Source: Salticus scenicus (taxonomy: Eukaryota; Arthropoda; Arachnida; Araneae; Salticidae). From it: 64,000 nucleotides of DNA. Position 1 is the stretch's first letter; the number at the start of each line of letters is the position of its first letter. The notes beneath the pieces were generated by a model. It was not told the DNA's origin, made no database searches, and saw only the letters and a program-made list of their open reading frames with translations. The position numbers and the translations under genes are program-made. Shown here piece by piece: positions 21,848 through 33,840 of this stretch. Location of the stretch: contig OZ005653.1 of the NCBI GenBank assembly GCA_963930645.1, positions 212,336,496 to 212,400,495 of the forward strand. Reading direction: 5' to 3'.

Positions 21848-24371
21848 TATATATTGGTATGCAGTAGGTTGCATTATTAACCAATTGATGCTGAGATGTA
21901 GTCGTATGAAATATCGCAGGTGATTAACAGCAGCGTTAGCCATCAAATTATATGCACACAAATTTAATCAGTATTCTCTTTTATAATAAATTTACTATAT
22001 ATTATGTTTCTTCCATGTATGAGCTATAGAAAATGAAGTATAGTTTTTCCATACTTGAAAAAAAAATCATAAAAGTGCCTCTTGTCTGTCTATATATGCT
22101 CACAAACTGAACCAGCGTAGTTTTTCCCTGTGGTCCTGTTGAATATCTAGTTTTGAGGGATTATATCGAATAGAATGTGCAGTATAGCATTTAGAAAAAT
22201 GGAAGAAATCACAACATAACATTGCCATTTGTTGGACACTAATTAAATGTAAAACAATTTATAATAGCCAATATTTTTTATTGCCTTATTTATAAATGCC
22301 CTTACATATAAATGTGCATGTTTTTTAGTTTGTTAGGTAGATATATCACAATTGTTTTTACACACACACACACAGACATAGAAGATGACATACATATATA
22401 CTTTTTTAAATGATTGGATCGTGTTCTCGACTTCTCAAAGTTTGTGAATAAATCGAAAACGCGAAGTAGAATATTGTTTTCGAATACACTACATTGTTTT
22501 CTTAGATTTAAAAGAAATTAATATAATACAATGAATATTACATGCATATAAAACTGAAGTTGAAATACATTTACTTTTAACTACATAATTTTTAACTTTA
22601 AATGAAAACTAGAGTATTGTTCTACTATTTTGAAATCATTAAGTCGTTGTTAAAATAGGGCGAACATAGTTATTTCAACGATTAAGTATCTGTATATAAC
22701 AGTATTTTCAAAGGTCACTATGTAAAACAATACTCGTTTTACTAAAATTCGCCTTCTCTATAAATCAGATAGACCCAGGGTCCAACTCATAGTAAGCAGC
22801 AGCTCTTCCTCACATCGACGTAATCATACTTCACTTTGCTACTTAGTCCTTCACTATCCTGCTTACTGAGTTTTCTGTAAGCAAAATAGAAAATATTTGT
22901 ACCCACTAGACAAAATGTTTAAATATTAATACCGATTTCATCCGGCAAAAGAAAAAAGTAATTTTTGACAGATTGAGATGTAATTCTATAGCAGATTTTG
23001 TGGCTCTAGAAATGAGAATTTTCCGTAGAAAAATTACATTTTTTTTTTTAACAGTGTGTCAAATATTATCATAGAAAGATATAATACAATTGTAATTATG
23101 TAATTATATTTATTTATAGGTTTTCATATGCTGTGTGGAAATTTGGACTGTACACAAAGAGCGCCATAAATTATCGTAATTTAAAATAATTTCTAAAGAA
23201 TCTAAAAATTAATTTCTCTGAATAAATATCACATTTTTGTACAATCATGAACTAAAGATCGTGTTTCTTAATATTTTCCCATTTTTTCAACTTGAAATAC
23301 ATGCATTTGAAAGACAAAACTTATGAAATACAATCTCAAAGTTTACGTTAAGGGAATAAATTCTTTGAAAATATATTAAATTTAGTTTTTGCCATATGAT
23401 ACAAGAAATCAATAATGAGTCTTTGATCATGCAAACCATTCGCTAACACTATCCTGCATACAACTGTGTACTTATTGGCTTGATGTTCTATTTGATTTTC
23501 ATTAATCTCATTTAATTTTCATCAACATTCAGCTTGAATAGCTTCGTATTTGAAATTCTCTAAGTATCTTGAAGCCTTAACGATATTAATTCCGTTGTCT
23601 GCATACATGAAGAAAATTCTACTTCTACGAGCTAAAATTCAACATAACGCCTGCAAAAATTCTTCAAAGGATAAAGAATAATGCCGTAGCATCCATGAAA
23701 GCGTTTTCCTTACTTATTACTTAAAAATTCATTTTTTTATTTTGAATAGAAAAGTTAAATAATATTTTCGGTTTCTCGTTTAGCAGATCCAAGCCCGCAT
23801 CGGCGAAAAGCTGAATTGATTCTCCCTCTGCTCTTGAAAGCGGGTCTCTTCAGCCCTTCCAAGCGTTTTTTGAACCACAACTTGTAAAGACGTATTTTGG
23901 CACCCTTGTGCTAAAGTGGCGCTTTCGTCTTTCATGTTGAACCTGATGTAAGAGCAGAAACACTGATACTTTAATGTTCAACTTAACATATATTTAATTA
24001 AATCTCTCAAGATTTGGAATATGGGGCTACTTCTTAATCGTATAAAAATAATATTGATACAATCAAATTGATACAATAATATTGATATAATCAAATATAA
24101 TAACTAACTCTATACTACCCCAAAACTTTCAGGAACATCGTTACATAACGGCGTGAAGCTTGTCTATATTCTTCTATAATCTGAGCGGCATTTGACTATC
24201 AACTCTACCCTCGTAAAACTCCTCCAAACTCTTGAAGACTTCTCAGAAAAAAACTTCTCACCTCACCAAATATCCCCCAAGTATCAATTTAATCCCCGTT
24301 TTATACTTTGCAGCATTAATTTGCATTCCATACGTCACTTGATTTCCGACAACTTTATTCTATTTCTTCTT
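21848..24371. other. AT-rich non-coding stretch
   Basis: No gene is recognised. A short (CA)n run occurs at about 22361-22374. A somewhat more GC-rich patch at 23770-23940 has no sustained reading frame. No transposon ends were identified. Confidence 0.6.
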
Positions 24372-26036
24372 ATAGTCGAAGCGGCGGCTGCAAAAAATTG
24401 ACTTTATAAGGTGTGAAGCTGATTTTTTTTCTATCGATAGAATTCATTGTTACAATGAAAATCTGATATGGTTGCCTGGTCAAAGCGGTCACGTTTAAGA
24501 GAAACAACCTCACTTCCGGTCACAATTTAAACGATTTTTGAACCCCACAAGTGTGAAGATGAAACCGGTGCTAAAATGTAGAGATTAATATGCTCTTTAA
24601 AATGACATAGGGTTGCCTAGTCAAAACCATCAAGTTTCAGAGGTTGCCTCGATAATAGGGATCATATTTAAACGATTTTAGAACCCCACAAGTGTAAAGA
24701 TGAAACCGGTGCTAAAATGTAGAGATTAATATATAGATTAATATGCTCTTTAAAATGGCATAGGGTTACCTGGTCAAAGCCGTCAAAAAACAGAGGTTGC
24801 CACGAAAATAGGGGACGTATTTTACGATTTATTTTTCCAAGTAAAAAGTAAGCAAATTGTAAGCAGATTGAAAAGTGTTGTATGTTCTACATTTAGCTCT
24901 CAATTTCATATTTTAAATATTAATCATTTCGTGTTTAACCTTTTTTAAGTAGTCTTCATGTGTGTTTAACTTTGTGTTAAACACCTTTAATATTTGTTAC
25001 CTTTTTGGAGACTGACCGCTATTTCTTTATGAATTTTACCAGGCAAACATATACCATTCTAAAATAACTTCTATGCTGTACATTCTGGATCCAGCCACAC
25101 CTTTCAAATATTCATATAATTGCATCCTTATTAATTTTCTTTGTTAATGCTATTCGTATTTTTTTTACACTTCGTTAAGAAATCTTCAAAACTCGCCTAT
25201 TTTTTTGTGGATGGCTGCTTTACTTGACAGATTTGACCAGGTAACCTTAACCCATTTTAAAGAGCATATTAATCTCTATATTTCAGCACCGGTTTAATCT
25301 TTACACTTAGGTAAATAACTTTTTACTTGGGTAAATAAATCGTAAAATACGTCCCCTATTTACGTGGCAACCTCTGTTTCTTGACGGCTTTGACCAGGCA
25401 ACCCTATGCCATTTTAAAAAGCTACATTTTAGCACCCGTTTCATCATGACCCCTATTTTCCAGGCAACCTCCGGGTCTTGACCGTTTTGACTTGGCAACT
25501 TTATGCCATTTTGAAGAGCATATTAATCTCTAAATTTTAGCACCGGTTTCATCTTTACACTTGGGTAAATCACTTTTTACTTGGGTAAGTAAATCGCAAA
25601 ATACGTTCCCTATTTTCACGGCAACCTCTGTTTCTTGAGGGCTTTGTCCAGGCAGCCCTATGCTATTTTTAAGAGCATATTAATCTCTACATTTTAGCAC
25701 CGGGTTCATCTTCACACTTATGGGGTTCGAAAATCGTTTAATTTTGACCCCTATTATCGAGGCAACCTCTGAAACTTGACGGTTTTGACCAGGCAACCCT
25801 ATGCCATTTTAAAGAGCATATTAATCTCTACATTTTAGCACCGGTTTCATCTTCACACTTGTGGAGTTCGAAAATCGTTTAAATTGTGACCGGAAGTGAG
25901 GTTGTTTCTCTTAAACTTGACGGCTTTGACCAGGCAACCCTATCAGATTTTCATTATAACAATGAATTCCATCTATAGAAAAAAATCAGCTTCACACCTT
26001 ATAAAGTCAATTTTTTGCAGCCGCCGCTTGGACTAT
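24372..26036. mobile_element. Foldback element with internally repeated arms, 1.66 kb
   Basis: The outer ends are reverse complements: left AGTCGAAGCGGCGGCTGC, right its complement GCAGCCGCCGCTTGGACT. The pairing continues through a TTGACTTTATAAGGTGTGAA motif, the 'cacttccggtcacaattt' phrase and the CCCCACAAGTGT motif, so the left arm (about 24372-24890) folds back on the right arm (about 25240-26036). Each arm is itself built from repeats with GAxCAGGCAACCCTATG, AGAGCATATTAATCTC and CACCGGTTTCATC: five units on the right (near 25288, 25434, 25541, 25698 and 25840) and two on the left (near 24558 and 24704). Foldback elements of this build are known in insects. No transposase is present. Confidence 0.78.
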
Positions 26037-26194
26037 TACCTGCTATATTTCGCAAAATCTGACACTTATTTTAAAGTTGTAGAATGCCTTCTTAAGTAGT
26101 GTAGTGACTCTTAACCGAACTAAGATTCCTCACACATCTGATTTGCGAAATTCTTACGAAATGTTCTCTTAACCTTTCAACTTCGCTCCTGAAA

Positions 26195-26318
26195 GCCTAT
26201 TTCGCTTCGAGAGATGCCTATTTTTCTTCGAGAGATGCCTATCGTTTCGAGAGATGCCTATTTTGCTTCGAGAGATGCCTATTTCGCTTCGAGTGATACC
26301 TATTTTGCTTCGAGAATG
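26195..26318. repeat. 21-bp minisatellite, six units
   Basis: Units of the form GCCTATTTCGCTTCGAGAGAT start at 26195, 26216, 26237, 26256, 26277 and 26298. Spacings are 21, 21, 19, 21 and 21 bp, with a few substitutions. There are no spacers between units, so this is a minisatellite. Confidence 0.85.
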
Positions 26319-26329
26319 TATTACACTTT

Positions 26330-27416
26330 GGATAGCTTTATTTTCATATGGTGTAAATTCAGAATCCAGTGGTTCCTTAAAGGAACTAGGTTCTGTATTC
26401 ACAGCATACAAAAGCAAAACTATCAAAGCTTTAATTCCTCCTCAAAGCAAAATAGAACCAATCAAATCATTACCTATTATTTAAAAGACTGTTATTAGGA
26501 ATATTTTGTTTGGTGGAAGTGGAGTTCGTTCTGTGGCTATGGCTCTAACAGATGTCGTTATAAAATGTGTAAAAAAAAAAAAAAAAAAAGAATGACTTTT
26601 AGATAGACCTAAGATTTACTCAAATTTTCTTAGAATAAAGTTTAAAAATTTAAAATCGCAGCTTTTATCAAATGAAGTAATTTATCTAAAGTTGTCAATG
26701 ATATACGTTTAATTAGATTTCCCATCATTGCAAACACTGCTGGTTTTCTCAAACTGAAAGCATTGAAATTCTGAAAAGGGAATTATACGTATTCATAGAT
26801 AAACTGAATTGTATTGCACAAGAAAGTGGTTAAAAACGTGAAGTTTGTAATACGGCATCCCTAAGCTTACAAATTGTCTAATAATTATAAAGTACGGGAT
26901 CTATAATCATTGGGTGTAATAAGTCCCATTCAAGAAAAATGTTCAAAGGAATAATAGAGTTTTACGAAGTAAATAGCTTATTGCAGGTAAAGACCCGACA
27001 CATTCTTGGTGAAAGGTGATAATGATTTAAAGTACCTACATGTTTTACCAGATTACATTATTGTCAGACGTAGTATCGAATCCCTGCACAAAAGATTACA
27101 TCGTGCTGGGATCAAAGCTGTTTTTTTCGCTCATGCAAGGGTAAGACTTTGGATTTCTCGTAGTGAGAAACTAAATGGAGACGTTTTTACTTGGTGCATA
27201 GCTTGCAAGAGGCACACATATAAAGTATAAGAACTGGATGAATTTTTTTCATTGTATTCAACAATTTTCTGTTTCAACAAGAATGTTCAAAGGATTACAT
27301 GAAGATGCCACATTATAGTTATTTTCAGTTGCATCAGTTAACGATTATGTTTGTTGCGCATGTCTACATTGTAGAGAAAATTCAGAAATATTTGTTGGAT
27401 TTATTTATTTTATATA
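26330..27416. other. Repeat-derived stretch, possible retroelement trace
   Basis: A poly-A run lies at 26571-26589. A 74-codon frame at 27006-27230 has a loose resemblance to the region just upstream of the GIY-YIG domain in Penelope-like retroelements: an 'I.SLHKRLHRAGIK..F' pattern followed after a gap by a 'WCIACKRHTYKV' segment. The resemblance is weak and no reverse transcriptase motifs were found upstream, so this is only a suggestion. Confidence 0.2.
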
Positions 27417-28809
27417 TACACACATTGCCATACAAATTTGCTCACCAAGAAAGAGTTGTCAGAATGAAACGAAACTTTACACGCGTAACTGCAACATTGA
27501 TATAAGTAAATGATTACGAAATCAAAGCGAAATGATAATTTACTACAGGAATAATTATGAAAGAATGGAGGTTTTAGTACCCTGTTGGACCAGCTCTAGC
27601 GTTAATGCACAATGTGACACGGACGGGCATCGAACAAGTCAGTATGGTATCTTGTGACATCTCGTTCCACAATTGTTGAAACCACGCTTTTTATTCGTTC
27701 AGACTTGTGGGCTGCTGAACTTGCCGTCCCAAGTGATTGTAAATATGCTCGATTTGTGACAAATATGGGGATTTGGAAGATCAAGGTAGGGTGGTATTAT
27801 GGAGAAGGAAGTCCTATTACACCCATGCTGTGTGTGGCTGAGCATTGTGCTGTTGAAAAATGTCTCCTGTGAGCCCATGTATGAGTGGCAACGCCTATGT
27901 CTGTTGGATGTTACGAACGTACCGCTAGGCTGTTATAGTGCAGAGGAAAAATATTGAGGATGGCCGTGTGTGCGTATGCAATGTGATCTCATATTATCAC
28001 ACCAGCTCTGGATGCGGTGTACAGTTGAAAATCAAAAACAGGATTGAGGCGTCCATCACCCTACTCCACACACGTACATGATTGTGATCACTGCCCATAT
28101 TTAATGTGAATTCATCGCTGAAGACGACTTTGTTCCATTCGGTTACAATCCAAGCCCGTCGAGCGCGACACCACACCAAATGTAGGAGAGGGGATTGAGT
28201 ATTATTGGCAGCACACGAAATGGGCTCCCCGATATCAAATGTCCTTTAGCCAGTCACCTTGCGATGGCACGTACAGACACAGGGAAAGGCCGTGTAGGTG
28301 CTGCATATGTCCGGATGGCGGACAACGAGACAGTTGGCGCGATGCGTATGTTTCATATGTAGCGACGGTTTTTTCGATTACTGGTCTAGCGTGTCCTGAG
28401 GCTGATCGCCATGTAAGCGACCTCTACCTCGTCCACTGATCCCAATACCTATTCACAGTAAAATAAGAACGGCCTTGGTAGCTGGCTGAGCTGTTTACCC
28501 GTATTTCGATATACCGATGACTCTTCCCCTCCCGGACCCTGACAATGGCCCGTATTGTTTTCAATGGCGGCGTAACGGTATCTCTGTTTAAAAAGCGTCC
28601 CTCTGAAATAGATTATGTACACCAAACAAGCTCTGTGTACTTGCTTTATACTCCAAGAAGAACGAAGTTCAACGCCCTTTGGTGGTGGCCTTACGCAATG
28701 CACAAACACGCTGTGTTCCTAATCATTTGAATATCGTACCTTCGTGCAAAGTTTCGTTACAGTCCAACAATTCCTTCTTGGTGAGCAAATTTTTTAGGCA
28801 ATGAAATAT
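27417..28809 (-). mobile_element. Decayed Tc1-like transposon, 1.4 kb
   Basis: The ends are inverted: left contains CATTGCCATACAAATTTGCT followed by CACCAAGAA, and the right end is the complement of CATTGCCTAAAAAATTTGCT followed by CACCAAGAA, with the similarity continuing to a GTAACGAAACTTTxCACG motif. TA repeats flank both sides. The interior carries a broken minus-strand transposase. The length of about 1.4 kb and the terminal structure fit Tc1-type elements. Numerous frame breaks show that the copy is old. Confidence 0.72.
27554..28720 (-). pseudogene. Tc1-like transposase remnant
   Basis: Short minus-strand frames join up only across shifts and stops. Recognisable pieces, in order from the N-terminal side: an RPPPKGVELRSSW..KQVHR segment near 28690, an 'RYRSLTWRSASGHARPV' segment near 28400, and the catalytic-domain phrase WNKVVFSDEFTLNMGSD.N.VRVW near 28110, where the aspartate of FSDE is the first DDE residue in Tc1-type enzymes. 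The second and third catalytic motifs are too eroded to read with confidence. The element cannot encode an active enzyme. Confidence 0.72.
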
Positions 28810-29199
28810 ATATATATAATAATTAGAATATTTTAATTTTTTAGAAGTAGTAATGTTTTGGCAATATAAATTATATAAACTGATGCACTTATTAAAGACT
28901 ACAGAAAAGCTCTAGGCTTCAAATCACATTTTCAAATCTCCCAATAATTGTTACTTTTGTATATAGTTATAAATTAGAGTTATTTCTAATAGTACATATT
29001 TCATGTAAAATAAAAATTAGTTTCAAAGGAATTTCAATGCATTTTCATCATACCAATAAATTGAAGTTTTAAATATTTTATCAGCAACAAAGATTTTGTT
29101 TGTTTTATTATGTCGCTTTACTGACAGTTTTTCATATAAATGCTCATTAAAACGGAAACCGTCATAAAAAGAACGGAACAATAATAAATATATTTTTAA

Positions 29200-29439
29200 C
29201 CCTTAAATGCCTGATTGTTTTTTAAATGAATTTTAAAATGTTTTATTCTTACCTGTATTAAATAAATCACGAGAAAATTATTTTTAAAATCATACTAATT
29301 TTAACTATGGTTTACAGCTAAAAAGGAATTCGTTGTCAATCGGCAACCATGAGGCAATAAAGCTTCGATAGTATTCTGATAATACTTTAGAAGACAAGAT
29401 TGGGTATGTTGTCGAATGGCAACACAAAGCATTTAAGGG
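29200..29439. mobile_element. TTAA-flanked MITE, possibly piggyBac-type, 240 bp
   Basis: The left end reads TTAA then CCCTTAAATGC; the right end reads GCATTTAAGGG followed by T and TTAA. An 11-bp perfect inverted repeat beginning CCC next to TTAA is the arrangement expected of piggyBac-type elements. On the right there is one extra T between the repeat and TTAA, so the target duplication is not perfect. A second pair, 'gttgtcaatcggcaac' near 29331 and 'gttgtcgaatggcaac' near 29408, lies inside. No transposase is encoded. Confidence 0.5.
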
Positions 29440-29445
29440 TTTAAA

Positions 29446-30181
29446 CGAATGATGATTTTTTTTTCCTGATTTATAAACGTAAGAAAAATCAAACAAATTA
29501 CATGTTGGTTCATTACTAAAATAAGAGTATATGATTTTTCCAAAGAAAATCACTATACACAATTTTAAAAAAGTAAATTTTAGCAAATATACAGATAAAC
29601 ATATACATTCAGCGTATAAGTATTATTTCAAAATACCTGCTTCGGTTAAGAAAAAAAAAAAGTCTAAAAACTATTACCTAAGGTATTTCTCCGTTTTAAT
29701 ACATTTTATGATGCTAAATTAAAGTAAGTTTAAATATTTCATTTTTAAATTTAAAACAAAAAACTGGTATATTGTGGCCACCCCAAGACTTTCTTCTATA
29801 TAATTTTATAAAAATTCAGGCAGGGCAAATTATTTATTAATATATAAGTTTTTAAAATAATTTTGCATGTTTTTGCAGTCGATATTTATGTTACAAAATT
29901 GTAACTCTAAATGCCGAAAGAAAGTCAATTTTGCACCAATATCAGAAGAAATGCGTTTTCTAAGTTTTGCTTCTATTTATTTTATTTTTTCATTACTAAA
30001 AAAAAAAAAAAAAAAAAAAAAAAATGTTTTATTTAAGTGCAAAATCATGTTACAAAAATAAATCGTGGTTGCAATCCACATATACTGACAATAACATTAC
30101 TAGTATAAAATTCAAAAACTCAAACTATATAACAAGATGCAACCAACATCTTTGCTTTCTTCTATTGCTTATATTCTCCTA
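29446..30181. other. AT-rich non-coding stretch
   Basis: Poly-A runs lie at about 29650 and 29999-30024. The short open frames are lysine- and phenylalanine-rich noise. No repeat end was found before the Helitron start at 30182. Confidence 0.6.
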
Positions 30182-30844
30182 TCTCTATATATTAAAAAAA
30201 AAGTAACTGTCGCTGGCGTGAATTTTTTTTGTCTGCGACAGCAACTACTCGCGGAGGGCAAGGTTCTCCGCGTCATGAGATATATCAGTGTATTCCGACT
30301 GCTTTAAGGAAGGCATTTCAGCTGCTTAGAAATTTCTATCATTTTAATTAACAAAGTTATAAAGTAAAAACGCGGGTTTATAAAGGTACTCTATTTGCCA
30401 CCGGAGGGAAAAGTTTCTCTTATGACGTTTTTTTCTGTGTCTCTGACGTCTCTTTCCTCAGGAAAATTAAAATGTGATCAATGGTGTAAATAAGAAAAAT
30501 TGAATAATTGGCACCTTTGAGATGCTCGAGAGAAGAAAACATAATTTAGAATAGGGCAGTTCCTTGTTTGTAAACAAACATCTCAACTTTTATGAGTGGT
30601 TGGCAAAAAGGCTTGGGAAAAGCATAGCGATGGCGATTACTTGATTACTACCAACGGAAAATCAATGGTGGGCGGGGCGCGGGAAAGTCGAGCGCGCTTT
30701 TTTGCCAACCACATGACGTCACGAGGAAATGCTCTATAGCAAAACATTTGAAAATAACCGATATTTTTAAAATATTACGTAAAAATTTAATAAAGATGAA
30801 ACGAAAATTAGTTTATATTTTTATTTTAGTTTATATTATGGTAT

Positions 30845-31069
30845 AACTTCAGTGTATCCCCACAGCTGAATTTGGCGATTTTTCTTTGGCACCGTTTTGA
30901 ACGATAACGATGTCGTTCAGGACAGTTTGCGATATAATATGGCAGCCTATATGTTGCTTATTTTGGATTTATGATTTCATGATTTAGATTATGATTTTAT
31001 GATTTATGATTTTTAGGTTTATGATTTAACCATAATCGCCAAATATCGTTGTGGGGATATACTGAAGTT
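30845..31069. mobile_element. MITE copy A, about 225 bp
   Basis: Inverted ends: left AACTTCAGTGTATCCCCACA, right the complement of AACTTCAGTATATCCCCACA; the similarity extends inward to a TTTGGCGAT motif. The interior has ATAACGATGTCGTT, a small palindrome, and a tract built from ATGATTT. The same element occurs at 32421-32650 in the same orientation. Confidence 0.75.
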
Positions 31070-32054
31070 GTTCCTTTAATTTAACGTTAGGCGAAAAAGA
31101 TTTAGTAATGAATACCATGATTATGTTAAACAATTATTGGTATAAGTTAGAGATTAAGCGCAGACATTTTTTAAATGGAATTTATGAGATAAAAATTTAT
31201 ATTAGCTTATATAAAGATTTAGTGTTTTAACTCAAAATATACTTAATAGGATAGATGGGCTACTATGGCCAATTTAGCGATTTTTAAAAATTAGAAATGA
31301 AGCTCGTACGTTTTTCGCCAAGGAATTCATTACGCAACCACAATAGCCATTTTAACTCTAGCCATGCCTTCCTATAGAGATTGTAAATTATAAAATGGTG
31401 CAATAATAATGATAATAATAATAAAATCCGCAACCTATTTTTGTTTTTTAAGCATTGATATAAAACTTTGCAGAAAACAGAATTTAATACAACAGGAAAT
31501 TTTTATATATATATATAAAGGAATGTAGTAACTGCATTGCTAAAATATTGTAGTTACAGCTAATACAGGACCTCATTGGCTGATTTTAAATTTTTCATTT
31601 ACTATTTTTACGATGACTTAAATTATCTATAGCAATTATGCATGTGAAGATTTTCGCGAGAAACGTCTAAGCTACTTCGGTGCCAAATTTAAAATTTCGC
31701 CAAGAGGTTAAACTGTACCATTGTTTTAGAACGACATTTTTCAATTTTATTTTAAATATTTTTCAACTTAATTCACGAGGGAAAAAAAGAAGAAAATTTT
31801 TTATTTGGTCTAAATGTACAAAATATCTTCAGGTAAAATATCCGTTTTTCGTTTTGTTCATTATTAGAAAGAAAATGGCTGAAGAGGTTTTTCCTGTACC
31901 ATTGATGTCTTTATAAATTACATTATCCAGTATCATTAAATTTCCTTCTCCACGCTCATATTTTATTTTCTAAATTTCGCACGTGGTTTTTAATTATTTA
32001 GTTCTAAATTTAATATTACATGATATATATGTAAAAAAAAATCAAGGTGTAATC

Positions 32055-32270
32055 AGTACATATCCAGAAGCTGTAGCCAACAAATATTCAGACCAAAATC
32101 AACACAAGTTCAGGAGATATCGCCAACAACTATTAAGATGTCATGATCAATATATTTTCAGTAGATATCGCCAACAATAATAATTATTCAGCAGATATCG
32201 CCAACAAGTATTCAGGAGCCATCATCAACACTTATTCAGAAAATATTGTCAACAAATATTCAAAAGCCCT
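32055..32270 (+). repeat. 30-bp periodic minisatellite
   Basis: The phrase ATATCGCCAACAA followed by xTATTCAG recurs about every 30 bp, seven times or so, with drift towards ATCATCAACA and ATTGTCAACA. In one frame it would give a ten-residue repeat of the 'DIANKYS' type. The frame has no extension into anything recognisable, so I do not call a gene. Confidence 0.6.
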
Positions 32271-32420
32271 CCAATTTATGAATGGTGATGGTCTATCTCG
32301 AATACTTCAAACCGGCAATTTGTTTTTACAATACAATCAAGGATGAATTTTTCACTTATCAGTAGATTTCGAAAAATGTGATTTTTTTTTTTTTTTCCCG
32401 ATTTAACTTAGTATTGATAT

Positions 32421-32650
32421 AACTTTAGTATATCCCTACAGCTGAATTTGGCGATTTTTCTTTGGCATCGTTTTTAACGATAACGATGTCGTTCTGGACT
32501 GTTTGCGGTATAATATGGCAGCCTATATGTTGTTTATTTTGGATTTATGATTTTATGTTTTATAATTTATGATTTAGATTATGATTGTAATTGTATCATT
32601 TATGATTTAGCCATAATCGCCATATATCGTTGTGGGGATGTACTAAAGTT
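32421..32650. mobile_element. MITE copy B, about 230 bp
   Basis: Same family as 30845-31069: left end AACTTTAGTATATCCCTACA, right end complementary to AACTTTAGTACATCCCCACA, with the shared interior GGCGATTTTTCTTTGGCA and ATAACGATGTCGTT. Both copies lie inside one Helitron, about 1.58 kb apart, in the same orientation and with similar bases just outside each end. A segmental duplication could therefore explain the pair as well as two insertions. Confidence 0.75.
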
Positions 32651-33469
32651 GTTCCTTAGTATTTAATACAGTTTAAGAAATTAAATGGTAAAATCAGATA
32701 TTGACAGGCATCTTGGCAAATTCATGGTGTAATACAATAAGTGGCGACAATGCAAAATCGCTATCTGAAAGAAATTGTCCTGTCGTACTACTACTACTAA
32801 TGAAATTTTTAAAATAATTGCAATAATCGCATAAGATATTTATTTTCAATCTGAATAAATCATATTCTAGAAAAAATGCACTTTAAAAAGTTGCATCTTT
32901 AGTGTTGGAAGCACTGGAAATAAATGCAGAGTATTACATATTGTCCTAAATTAACTAAAAAAATTCAATAGTAAAAAAAAATAGGCATTAGAAAAAATAA
33001 GTTCATAATTTCTTTAATCAAGCAATAACACCCAAAAAATTCATCGTCAAACAGTGACAAAAATTTAACAAGTCGATCATATACTAAAGTTGTAATGCTA
33101 AATGATTTAGATGTCAAGAATTTCTCTCTGTTCTAAATAATTAGTGCTATGGTTGTTTATTTTATGTTCTCTCTGAAAATAATGGCAAATTGTTATTAAA
33201 TTGTCGAACATTATAACAGATTTTTGACATATTATAAACGATATAATATTAAATATTGTGTATTTCAATGTGATACCAAATATGGTGGATTTCTATAATA
33301 TTGTTCAACTCTCTTGTGTTATGTATTATTAATATTCCAATTCAATGAAAGCAAAGTTGCGAATAGTCGGGTAGAATCCCGCAGGGATTAATGAGCGAAG
33401 CGAGTCCGGGTTAGGCGAAGCCTTCCTCGTGGTTGGTGAGCGGAGCGAGCAGGGGGCAGAGCCCCCTAG

Positions 33470-33747
33470 TATTTCTTAAAACAATTTTCATAGATGCCAC
33501 ACGTACCACACAAACTTTAAATTTTACATCTACTTTTTAAGATAGAACGCCATCATGATTTATATAAAAATTAAATCATTAAATTCATTTTTGTACTTAT
33601 TTTTATTTCATTTTTCACGCGCACTTTTTACTTCCTAATTCAAAATTAAAAAAAAAAAAAAAAAACTTTATCGATAGTGTTTGTTTCGATACTGATTATT
33701 ATTAATTTTCATTTCTTTTCTTTTTCTTACCTACCCCCCCCCCCCCC

Positions 33748-33778
<31 letters not shown>

Positions 33779-33840
33779 TATTATATGCATTTATACCAAA
33801 TTTTGTCCTGTAATGCTAAATTAAAAGTTTAGAAAATAAC
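33470..33840. other. Low-complexity stretch
   Basis: A poly-A run at about 33650 and a C-run followed by a long A-run at 33735-33773. No gene is visible. Confidence 0.65.

Larger units (their letters stand above)
30182..33469 (+). mobile_element. Non-autonomous Helitron, plus strand, 3.3 kb
   Basis: The 5' end is A|TCTCTATATATTAAAAAAAA followed by a GCGACAGC-containing leader; the 3' end is GGGGGCAGAGCCCCCTAG|T, a perfect terminal stem directly before the CTAG. Upstream of it lie two GCGAAGC mini-hairpins (33395 and 33415) and GAGCGGAGCGAG. Both ends match those of the minus-strand Helitron at 52161-53584, which confirms the boundaries. The interior carries two copies of one MITE and a 30-bp periodic repeat. 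No replication protein was found, so it would be mobilised in trans. Confidence 0.8.

Noticed and set aside
26195..26318. Short regular repeats that might suggest a CRISPR array
   Set aside because: Units are contiguous with no unique spacers, in a eukaryotic context; it is a minisatellite.
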